The notes under the pieces were generated by a model. That model was not told the origin of the DNA, did no database searches, and saw only the letters and a program-made list of their open reading frames with translations. Positions 15,564 through 22,165 of a DNA stretch of 64,000 nucleotides are shown one piece after another. A program made the translations under genes and the position numbers. Origin of the DNA: Aestuariibius insulae (GTDB lineage: Bacteria; Pseudomonadota; Alphaproteobacteria; Rhodobacterales; Rhodobacteraceae); NCBI RefSeq assembly GCF_040783535.2, contig NZ_JBFONW020000003.1, forward strand, positions 248,001 through 312,000. Reading direction: 5' to 3'. Every line of letters begins with the position of its first letter. Positions within the stretch are counted from its first letter, which is position 1.

Positions 15564-16438
15564 CAGGCCTCGCTCCCATCGACGCACTGGCGCTGCTGGC
15601 GGTCGGCGCGAAGGCCGCGGGATATGTGGCGGCGCTGCTGGCCATGGGGGGCGTCCTTTTCGTCGCCACCTTCCGCCGGACCACGGACGCCGATGTCCTG
15701 CGCCTCGCCCGGCGGCTCGCGGCGGGGGCCGCGCTGGTCGGCCTCGCCGTGCTGGCCGCGCGCTTCGGCATCCGCGCCGCGCGCATCTCCGGCATGGGCT
15801 GGGAGGGGGCGACGGACCCGACCATGCTCGGCTTCGTCTGGCAGAGTCCGCTGGGCGCCGCCGCCATCTGGCGCGGGCTAGGCGAGGCGGCAATCCTTGC
15901 CGTGCTCATACCGGGGTTCGGCCTGTGGCTCGCATTCGGCGGGGCCGTTGCGGTGGCCGTGTCCTACGCGCAGGTCGGGCACAGCCTGGGGGATCCGCGC
16001 GCCGCTCTGGCCATGCTGCTCGTCCTGCACCTGCTCGCCGCCGCCTTCTGGGTCGGCGCGCTCGCCCCTCTCCACCGAGCCGCGGGGAATGTCGGGGGCG
16101 CTGCGCTTCTTCACCGCTTCGGAGTCGTTGCGCTCATGATGGTCGCTGTATTGGTGGTCGCAGGAACGGCGCTCGCCTGGCTTCTGTCCGGCTCACTCTC
16201 GGCCCTGTTCGGCACCGCCTATGGCTGGACGCTGCTCGCGAAGGTTGCCGTGGTGGCGCTGCTCCTCGGCCTCGCCGCGCTCAACAAGCTACGCCTCGTC
16301 CCCGCGCTCGCGGCGGACGATCCGTCCGCGCCGTCTGCCTTGCACCGGTCCATCGTGTTCGAAGGCGCAGCCGTGATCCTCATCCTCCTCGCGACTGCCA
16401 CGCTCACAACCCTGACCACGCCGCCCGTGAACCTCTGA
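15560..16438 (+). CDS. copD: Copper resistance protein CopD
   Basis: A 292-residue inner-membrane protein of the CopD family with about eight hydrophobic segments. Conserved features are RFGIRAARISGMGWEGATDPTMLGFVWQSPLG and VLHLLAAAFWVGALAPLHRAA, with the family His/Trp signature HLLAAAFWVGAL. It is translationally coupled to copC and takes copper handed over by CopC; whether it imports or guards copper supply differs among systems. The C-terminal tail is short. Confidence 0.9.
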   Translation: MTGLAPIDALALLAVGAKAAGYVAALLAMGGVLFVATFRRTTDADVLRLARRLAAGAALVGLAVLAARFGIRAARISGMGWEGATDPTMLGFVWQSPLGAAAIWRGLGEAAILAVLIPGFGLWLAFGGAVAVAVSYAQVGHSLGDPRAALAMLLVLHLLAAAFWVGALAPLHRAAGNVGGAALLHRFGVVALMMVAVLVVAGTALAWLLSGSLSALFGTAYGWTLLAKVAVVALLLGLAALNKLRLVPALAADDPSAPSALHRSIVFEGAAVILILLATATLTTLTTPPVNL

Positions 16439-16452
16439 TCCCGGAGCTTGCC

Positions 16453-17862
16453 ATGCCCCTTACCCGACGCACCCTTCTGGCTACCGCCGCTTCCACCCTC
16501 GCCGCCCCGGCCCTGCCGCGCTTCGCATGGGCCGACGATACGCCGATCCTGCGCGCGGCGCCCGCCGTCGCGCAGATCGCGCCCAAGGGCTACGGCACGA
16601 CGCCGATCTGGTCCTATGGTGGCATGATCCCCGGCCCCGAGGTCCGCGTGCGCGCCGGAGAGCGGGTCCGGCGGCGCTTCGTCAACGACCTGCCGCAGCC
16701 GTCAGCTGTCCACTGGCACGGCATCCGCATCACGAACGCGATGGACGGCGCGGCGGGCTTCACGCAGGACCCGGTCCCGCCTGGCGGCACGTTTGGCTAT
16801 GACTTCGTCGCCCCTGATCCCGGCACCTACTGGTATCACGCGCACGCCCGGTCCTGGGAGCAGGTGTCCCGCGGCCTCGCCGGACCGCTGATCGTCGAGG
16901 AGGCCGAAGTCTGGACCGGGCTGGAGGGGGCCGCGACTCGAGAGGCGACGTTGATGCTCGCCGACTGGCGCTTGCAGGAGGACGCCGCGCTGCACGAGGC
17001 CAGCTTCGGTGACTTGCACGACTGGTCCCATGCCGGACGGCTTGGGAACACCGTGACAATCAATGGGTCCATCGACGCCGCCATTCCGGTTCGGCGAGGC
17101 GAGCGGCTGCGGCTTCGCCTCATCAACTCCGCCACGGCACGGGTGATGCCGTTGCGCCTGCCGGGGCTCTCACCGGTGCTGATCGCCCTCGACGGCCACC
17201 CCGTCGCGCTGCGGGCGGCTGAAGAGATCGTTCTCGCCCCCGCGCAGCGCGCCGACGTGGTGGTAGACGTGTCCCCCGAGATGGATGCGCCGCTGCCGAT
17301 CCTGATGGACACGGGCCGGGATGAATGGATCGAGATCGGCGCCCTTGTCGACGGCGGCGAGACACCGTTGCCGCCGCAGGACGGCCCCGTCCGCGCGCTG
17401 CCCATGACGATGGATCACGCGCTCGGCCTCACCGCCCCGCAGGAGGAGGTGCTGCGCATGGAGGGCGGCGCGATGGGCGGCCTGCGTCGCGCGCATCTCG
17501 GTGGCGTGGACCGCGACTTCCGCGAACTGGTCGCCGCCCGGCGCGTCTGGGCCTTCAACGGCGTCGCGGGGGACATGGACGCGCCCGCTTTCCGTGCCGC
17601 GCTCGGGCGGACCGTGCGGATGCGCCTCGTCAACGACACCGCCTGGGCTCACGGCATCCACCTGCACGGGCATCATTTTGAGGTGCTGTCGCGCGGCGGT
17701 CGTCCGGACCCGCATCGGGATCGCCGCGACACCGTTCTGGTGATGCCGGACGAGCCGGTGGAGATCGCCTTCATCGCCGACAACCCCGGCCGCTGGCTGC
17801 TGCATTGCCACATGCTTGGCCATCAGGCCTCCGGGATGCTGACCTGGTTCGAGGTCGGGTGA
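16453..17862 (+). CDS. Multicopper oxidase (CueO/CumA-like)
   Basis: A 469-residue periplasmic multicopper oxidase that oxidises Cu(I) or other substrates with oxygen. The start MPLTRRTLLATAAS gives a twin-arginine signal. All copper ligands are visible in order: HWHG (about residue 90), WYHAHA, HGIHLHGHHF and HCHMLGHQASGM near the C-terminus. It is shorter than CopA (about 600 residues) and has no Met-rich insert, so it resembles CumA or compact laccases. It lies between copD and a small membrane protein in the same operon. Confidence 0.9.
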   Translation: MPLTRRTLLATAASTLAAPALPRFAWADDTPILRAAPAVAQIAPKGYGTTPIWSYGGMIPGPEVRVRAGERVRRRFVNDLPQPSAVHWHGIRITNAMDGAAGFTQDPVPPGGTFGYDFVAPDPGTYWYHAHARSWEQVSRGLAGPLIVEEAEVWTGLEGAATREATLMLADWRLQEDAALHEASFGDLHDWSHAGRLGNTVTINGSIDAAIPVRRGERLRLRLINSATARVMPLRLPGLSPVLIALDGHPVALRAAEEIVLAPAQRADVVVDVSPEMDAPLPILMDTGRDEWIEIGALVDGGETPLPPQDGPVRALPMTMDHALGLTAPQEEVLRMEGGAMGGLRRAHLGGVDRDFRELVAARRVWAFNGVAGDMDAPAFRAALGRTVRMRLVNDTAWAHGIHLHGHHFEVLSRGGRPDPHRDRRDTVLVMPDEPVEIAFIADNPGRWLLHCHMLGHQASGMLTWFEVG

Positions 17863-17865
17863 GCG

Positions 17866-18246
17866 GTGTGGCCGCTGTTCGCAGGGATCGCCTTCGGGGG
17901 CGCGACGATCGGTCTGCTGCGCGCGACGGGCATGGATCGGGACCGCGCGACCGGGCCGCTCCTCCTCGCCGCGATCGCGCTGTTCTATCCGGTCTTCGCC
18001 ATCGAGAACGGGACCGGATCGGAGATCGCGCTGCACGTCATCATCGCAGCCGCCTTCCTTGGGGCCGCGCTGGCGGGCCATTCGCGCGGTCTAATCGTTG
18101 TAGCCATCGCGATGATCGGACATGGCGCCTTCGACATCGCCGCGCACGTCCTGTCGGACGGTCCCGCCCCGCGATGGTGGGGGCCATTCTGCCTCGGCGT
18201 CGATGTGGTTCTAGCCGTGTGGCTTCTGATCGCGCGGCCGTGGTGA
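17866..18246 (+). CDS. Small four-helix membrane protein (DUF6010-like)
   Basis: A 126-residue protein with four hydrophobic segments, starting at a GTG four bases after the oxidase stop. The C-terminal motif GHGAFDIAAHVL...PRWWGPFCLGVDVVLAVWLL resembles DUF6010 proteins (H-G-A-F-D ... P-x-W-x-P-F-C-L-G-x-D-V). It is the last gene of the copper operon and faces the convergent csoR. Function unknown; the single Cys and His in the motif could bind metal. Confidence 0.6.
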   Translation: MWPLFAGIAFGGATIGLLRATGMDRDRATGPLLLAAIALFYPVFAIENGTGSEIALHVIIAAAFLGAALAGHSRGLIVVAIAMIGHGAFDIAAHVLSDGPAPRWWGPFCLGVDVVLAVWLLIARPW

Positions 18247-18254
18247 CGGGAAGG

Positions 18255-18527
18255 CTAGCCCCGCGCCTTGTCGAGAAGCTCCAGAAGCTCGGTGAACTTG
18301 GCGCGCTGGTCGTCCCGGTCGTCCGAAGCCAGCGCGTCCTCGATGCAGTGGGAGGCGTGGTCCTCGATCACCAGCTTCTCGACGCCTTTAAGGGCGGCGC
18401 GCACAGCGGCGATCTGCGTCAGCACGTCGACGCAGTAGCGGTCCTCCTCGACCATCCGGGCGATGCCCCGGACCTGGCCTTCGAGGCGCTTCAGGCGCTT
18501 GAGCGCGGCATCCCGGTTCTCGTGCAT
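18255..18527 (-). CDS. csoR: Copper-sensing repressor CsoR
   Basis: A 90-residue all-helical repressor of the CsoR/RcnR/FrmR family. The metal fingerprint C32-x24-H57-x3-C61 (YCVDVLTQ ... EDHASHC) is that of Cu(I)-sensing CsoR. The N-terminal RLKRLEGQVRGIARMVEEDRYC is the family hallmark. It releases DNA when Cu(I) binds. It is convergent with the copper operon and divergent from the DUF305 operon; both are preceded by the same ATACC-N7-GGTAT repeat, which is likely its target. Confidence 0.9.
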   Translation of the reverse strand: MHENRDAALKRLKRLEGQVRGIARMVEEDRYCVDVLTQIAAVRAALKGVEKLVIEDHASHCIEDALASDDRDDQRAKFTELLELLDKARG

Positions 18528-18603
18528 GACCGGACCCTATTCGGAGAAGGGAAGGCAGTGAAGTGCCGCCCGGCGGAACAGACCACCTACCAATTATGTT
18601 AAG

Positions 18604-18620
18604 ATACCCTAATGGGGTAT
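18604..18620. promoter_or_regulatory. CsoR-type operator (site B)
   Basis: ATACCC-TAATG-GGGTAT is a perfect 6-bp inverted repeat of 17 bp in total, in the same ATACC-N7-GGTAT layout as 13861-13877. It ends 11 bases before the DUF305 start codon. A TAAGAT at 18600-18605 could be the -10, so binding here would block transcription of the operon 18632-20761; the -35 is not clear. Confidence 0.65.
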
Positions 18621-18631
18621 ATGGAGACCCA

Positions 18632-19138
18632 ATGAAGACCCAAGAACACCACGGCGGGTCCTACGCCCGCTTCGCCGCCATGATCGCGACCTCGACGGTC
18701 GTGATGTACGGGCTGATGTATCTGAACACCTACGCGCTGGACCACGTGTTCTTCAGCCAGACGCGCATGTGGATGGCGCTCTACATGGGCGCGGTCATGG
18801 CCATCATAATGCTCGCCTTCATGCTGGGCATGTATGCCAACCGGATACTGAACCTCGCGATCTTCGCCGGCGCGGCCATCGCCTTTGGCCTCTTCCTTTA
18901 CATGGTGCGCAGCCAGGACACCGTGGGCGACGTGGCGTGGATGAAGGCCATGATCCCGCACCACTCCATCGCCATCATGACCTCCGAGCAGGCGAACATC
19001 TCCGACCCCCGCGTGCGTGCGCTGGCCGACGCGATCATCGAGGCGCAGCGCTCCGAGATCGCGGAGATGAAGCGCTACATCGCCGACGTCGAAGCGAACG
19101 GCGACGCCGCGCCCGGCACCCCCAGAACCAAACCCTGA
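18632..19138 (+). CDS. DUF305 membrane-anchored protein
   Basis: A 168-residue protein. I use the ATG at 18632 (MKTQEHHGGSYARFAAM), since the frame's earlier start lies upstream of the operator. Three hydrophobic segments (about 15-35, 45-65, 70-90) precede a DUF305 tail with DVAWMKAMIPHHSIAIMTSEQANISDPRVRALADAII, where the HH pair and following Met are thought to bind metal. DUF305 proteins are frequent in copper islands. It leads a CsoR-controlled operon with the MauE-like and DsbA-like genes. Confidence 0.85.
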   Translation: MKTQEHHGGSYARFAAMIATSTVVMYGLMYLNTYALDHVFFSQTRMWMALYMGAVMAIIMLAFMLGMYANRILNLAIFAGAAIAFGLFLYMVRSQDTVGDVAWMKAMIPHHSIAIMTSEQANISDPRVRALADAIIEAQRSEIAEMKRYIADVEANGDAAPGTPRTKP

Positions 19139-19155
19139 TCCGAAGGAGCCCTGAC

Positions 19156-19944
19156 ATGCCCAAGGACACCCGCGACGTCGCGCAAGTTTCGACCGATCCC
19201 ACCACCTCCGCCACCGGCAAGACGGCCGTGCTCTACCGCATGGCGCTGCCGGACCATCTGTGCCCGGCTGGACAGAAGTCCCGCTGGCTTCTGGACAGCA
19301 AGGGCTACGAGGTGGACGACCGCCTGTTCCGAACCCGCGCGGAGGTGGACGCGTTCAAGGCCGAACACGGGGTTCCCACCACGCCGCAGACATGGATCGA
19401 GGGCGAGCGGGTCGGCGGCTACACCGACCTGCGCGAGAAACTCACCGATTGGGATCCGAAGGCCACCACCTACAAGCCGGTGATCTATCTTTTCGCCGTG
19501 GCGGCCGCGACGGCGGTGGCGCTCAGTATCGGGTTCCTCGGCGGGATTGGCTGGCAGACGCTCGGCTGGGCCATCTCGATGATGATGATCCTCCTGGGCA
19601 TGCAGAAGCTCCGCGACATCGAGAGCTTCTCCACGATGTTCCTCAACTACGACGTGCTGGCCCGGAAGTGGGTGCCTTATGCCTATATCTACCCATGGGT
19701 CGAGACCTTCGCGGGCGTGCTGATGATGGGCATGCTGCTCACGTGGCTCGCCGCGCCCGCCGCACTGTTCATCTCGACCATCGGCGCGTGGAGCGTGTTC
19801 AAGGCGGTCTATCTCGACAAGCGCGAGCTGAAATGCGCCTGCGTGGGCGGCGGGACGAACGTGCCGCTCGGCTTCGTCAGCCTGACCGAGAACCTCGCCA
19901 TGATGGGCATGTCGATCGTCATGCTGTGGATGCTGCTGACGTGA
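19156..19944 (+). CDS. Glutaredoxin-MauE fusion redox membrane protein
   Basis: A 262-residue two-part protein. Residues about 22-95 form a glutaredoxin-like domain (AVLYRMALPDHLCPAGQKSRWLLDSKGYEVDD ... VPTTPQTWIEGERVGGYTDLREKL), whose active site CPAG has only one cysteine. The rest is a MauE/DoxX-like domain with four membrane helices and the C-terminal pair KCACVGGGTNVPLGFVSLTEN. It probably passes electrons between the cytoplasm and periplasmic thiols, perhaps to the DsbA-like protein encoded next. It lies in the DUF305 operon. Confidence 0.75.
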   Translation: MPKDTRDVAQVSTDPTTSATGKTAVLYRMALPDHLCPAGQKSRWLLDSKGYEVDDRLFRTRAEVDAFKAEHGVPTTPQTWIEGERVGGYTDLREKLTDWDPKATTYKPVIYLFAVAAATAVALSIGFLGGIGWQTLGWAISMMMILLGMQKLRDIESFSTMFLNYDVLARKWVPYAYIYPWVETFAGVLMMGMLLTWLAAPAALFISTIGAWSVFKAVYLDKRELKCACVGGGTNVPLGFVSLTENLAMMGMSIVMLWMLLT

Positions 19945-19972
19945 GGTCCTCGTCGGCGTCCGGCGCGACTGT

Positions 19973-20761
19973 ATGAGCGGGTCGCGGCGCAGCCTGCTTC
20001 TCGACGGCCTCGCCGTCGCAGGCGCCTACTTCCTGCTGCGTGACGGTATCCCAGCCCTGCGATCGCGCTTCGCGTCCCTGGAGTTCACCGTGCTCGACAG
20101 CCCCGATGGGTTCCGGCGCATCGCGGGCGGCCAGACCAGCTCCGGCGGGTTCGATCCGTTCGTCGGTCTGGATGCGAACCCCCAAGGCCGTCCCGATACG
20201 TCGGAGGCCCGAGCCGCCGTCGAAACCGACCTCTGCGGCACCCTCTTCGCGGGATGGTCGGGCGATCCAGACGTCGTCCCGATCGCGTCCTTCTCTGACT
20301 ACAACTGCCCGATCTGCCGGATCACCACACGCCGCCTGGCCCAACTGGACGCCGTCACGGAGGGCGGCGCGCGGATCACATGGCACGAGCTGCCCATCCT
20401 CGGCGAGACATCCCTCCTCGCCGCGCGTGCGGCGCTGGCCGCGGATCGGCAAGGCGCCTACGCCGCGTTCCACGACCGCCTGCTGCGGAGTCCCTTCCGG
20501 GCGACGCCGGAATACCTCCAAGCCGTGGCCGCCGATCTCGATCTCGACCATGATCGGCTCGCCGCCGATATGACGAGCGAGGCGGTCTCGGACCGGATCG
20601 CCCGCAGCCTGGCGCTCCGCGCCCTGTTCAGCTTCGCGGGCACGCCCGCGATCGTGATCGGGCGGACGGTGGTGGAAGGGGATGTCGAGAAAGCGACGCT
20701 CGCACGGCTTGTCGAGATGGAGCGGGAAGAGGGACCGCCGCCCGCCTGCTCGGGCGTTTGA
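19973..20761 (+). CDS. DsbA-like thiol-disulfide protein
   Basis: A 262-residue protein with an N-terminal hydrophobic anchor (residues about 8-27) and a DsbA-type thioredoxin fold: VVPIASFSDYNCPICRITTRRLAQL (CPIC active site, about residues 105-108), LPILGETSLLAARAALAADRQGAYAAFHDRLL, and the cis-Pro loop FSFAGTPAIVIGRTVVEG. It is likely periplasmic and keeps cysteines of copper proteins in the right state. It is the last gene of the DUF305 operon and of the metal island. Confidence 0.8.
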   Translation: MSGSRRSLLLDGLAVAGAYFLLRDGIPALRSRFASLEFTVLDSPDGFRRIAGGQTSSGGFDPFVGLDANPQGRPDTSEARAAVETDLCGTLFAGWSGDPDVVPIASFSDYNCPICRITTRRLAQLDAVTEGGARITWHELPILGETSLLAARAALAADRQGAYAAFHDRLLRSPFRATPEYLQAVAADLDLDHDRLAADMTSEAVSDRIARSLALRALFSFAGTPAIVIGRTVVEGDVEKATLARLVEMEREEGPPPACSGV

Positions 20762-20827
20762 CCGCGACTGGGAAACGTTTCTCAGGGTATACCCACAGAA
20801 TACGGAGGGGTAGAGATGATCCTCGAC

Positions 20828-20856
20828 TTGACATGACAATGCATATGCATTACCTG
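20828..20856 (+). promoter_or_regulatory. prlF-yhaV promoter with operator palindrome
   Basis: TTGACA (20828-20833) and TACCTG (20851-20856) with a 17-bp spacer make a good sigma-70 promoter. The spacer is mostly filled by the perfect 14-bp palindrome AATGCATATGCATT (20838-20851). Antitoxins of this type repress their own operon, so the palindrome is a likely PrlF (or PrlF-YhaV) operator. Confidence 0.65.
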
Positions 20857-20894
20857 TCCTGCCATCCACGAACTTGTTCGCACAGGAGGCTGCA

Positions 20895-21221
20895 ATGGCC
20901 ACGCTCGCCGAAGACGTCTCGAAGCTGACCGATCGTTACCAGACGACGGTGCCGAGCGGCGTGCGCAAGCAGCTGAAGCTCGGCAAGGGCGACCGGATCC
21001 GCTATCGCACCGAGCCGGGCGGCCGGGTCTATATCGAGGCCGTCCGAGCCGATGAGAGCGATCCTGCGGTCGGGGCGTTCCTCGATTTTCTCGAAGCCGA
21101 CATCACGGCCCATCCCGAGCGTGTGCGGGCCTTCGACGGGGCGCTGCACGATCGCCTCCAGGCGCTCGTCGGCGACATCGATGTCGACCTGGATGCGCCG
21201 CTCTCGCCAGATGACGAATGA
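20895..21221 (+). CDS. prlF: Type II antitoxin PrlF (SohA)
   Basis: A 108-residue antitoxin with an N-terminal AbrB-type swapped-hairpin DNA-binding domain (SKLTDRYQTTVPSGVRKQLKLGKGDRIRYRTEPGGRVYIE, residues about 8-50) and a C-terminal toxin-binding helical part (DPAVGAFLDFLEADITAHPERV). An AGGAGG six bases upstream fixes the ATG at 20895. Its stop overlaps the yhaV start (ATGA), the usual antitoxin-first arrangement. Confidence 0.9.
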   Translation: MATLAEDVSKLTDRYQTTVPSGVRKQLKLGKGDRIRYRTEPGGRVYIEAVRADESDPAVGAFLDFLEADITAHPERVRAFDGALHDRLQALVGDIDVDLDAPLSPDDE

Positions 21222-21730
21222 CGGACAAGCCCGCTGACGCACCGCTCGTCGTCAACGGCTGGTCGATCTACGCGCACCCTCTCTTCCTCGATCAGCTCGA
21301 AGGGCTGATCGAGGAGGTCGAACAGCGCAAGGCGCGCGATCCCAGGACCTGGCGGAAGAAGAACTGCACGAAGCGGCTGGCGGCCATCCTCAAGCTGGTG
21401 CGCGAGAACATTCCGGCCGATCCGGGCGCTCCGGCATTCCGGCAGGGCGACACGCTCGGCGAGACCCGCAAGCATTGGTTCCGGGCAAAGTTCTTCCAGC
21501 AGTACCGGTTGTTCTACCGCTTCAACAGCGAGGCGAAGGTGATCGTGCTCGCTTGGGTGAACGACGAACAAACTTTGCGGGCCTATGGCAGCCGGACCGA
21601 CGCCTACGCAACCTTCAGGGGAATGCTCGCCAGTGGCAACCCGCCCGACGATTTTAAGGCGCTTATGAAAGAGGCAGCCGCGGCGGCGGAGCGGTTCGCG
21701 GATGGCTTAGAGGTGGCGCCGGGCCGCTAG
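21218..21730 (+). CDS. yhaV: Type II toxin YhaV
   Basis: A 170-residue ribonuclease toxin of the YhaV family (RelE fold). Recognisable segments are LVVNGWSIYAHPLFLDQLEGLIEEVE, KNCTKRLAAILKLV, TLGETRKHWFRAKFFQQYRLFYRF and VIVLAWVNDEQTLRAYGSRTDAYATFRGML. It is neutralised by PrlF and probably stabilises the element by post-segregational killing or plays a part in phage defence. It is convergent with copG and marks the boundary between accessory island and transfer genes. Confidence 0.92.
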   Translation: MTDKPADAPLVVNGWSIYAHPLFLDQLEGLIEEVEQRKARDPRTWRKKNCTKRLAAILKLVRENIPADPGAPAFRQGDTLGETRKHWFRAKFFQQYRLFYRFNSEAKVIVLAWVNDEQTLRAYGSRTDAYATFRGMLASGNPPDDFKALMKEAAAAAERFADGLEVAPGR

Positions 21731-22161
21731 GCGCGACCTGCGTCGTCTTCATCTTCACGTTCCATCTCCTCCGCGATCTCTCTCCGGAACACCGATCCTT
21801 TCGCCAGCCGCCGCCCCAGCGCTTCCAAGAAGCCGTCGTAGCGCTCGCCGCCCTTCTGTTGCGCGGCGTCCCGATGCGCCTCGGGAGGCACCGGCATGAC
21901 GGTCAGCCAGTGGCGGACGAAGAGCGCGAGGGTCTCGATCGCGATGGACTGGTCGCGCTCCAGCCGGTCCTGGGTCCGATTGAGGCGATCGAGCCGTGCC
22001 GACAGCGCGGCCTCCTGACGCTCGCTTTCGTCGGGGGTGACGAAGGACGCGATGGCCGCTTCGGCGACGAGGGAGAGGGAGCGCCCGCGCCGATCGGCAT
22101 AGGCTTCGAGCTCGGCCATGATCGCCGGCTCAAGATAGACGGAGAGGCGGCGCTTGCGCAT
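21727..22161 (-). CDS. CopG/ribbon-helix-helix regulator of the transfer region
   Basis: A 144-residue protein with an N-terminal ribbon-helix-helix motif (MRKRRLSVYLEPAIMAELEAYADRRGRSLSLVAEAAIASFV, residues about 1-40) and a long helical C-terminus with a hydrophobic patch (LALFVRHWLTVM). I use the ATG at 22161, four bases after the traG stop and just behind a GAGG; an ATG at 22185 overlapping traG is also possible. In relatives this gene lies between traG and trbB, and here the accessory island sits directly after it. Confidence 0.8.
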   Translation of the reverse strand: MRKRRLSVYLEPAIMAELEAYADRRGRSLSLVAEAAIASFVTPDESERQEAALSARLDRLNRTQDRLERDQSIAIETLALFVRHWLTVMPVPPEAHRDAAQQKGGERYDGFLEALGRRLAKGSVFRREIAEEMEREDEDDAGRA

Positions 22162-22165
22162 GGCC

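Noticed and set aside
20785..20794. GGGTATACCC palindrome as a third CsoR operator
   Set aside because: Its layout differs from the ATACC-N7-GGTAT sites and it lies downstream of the DsbA-like gene rather than at a copper-gene promoter.
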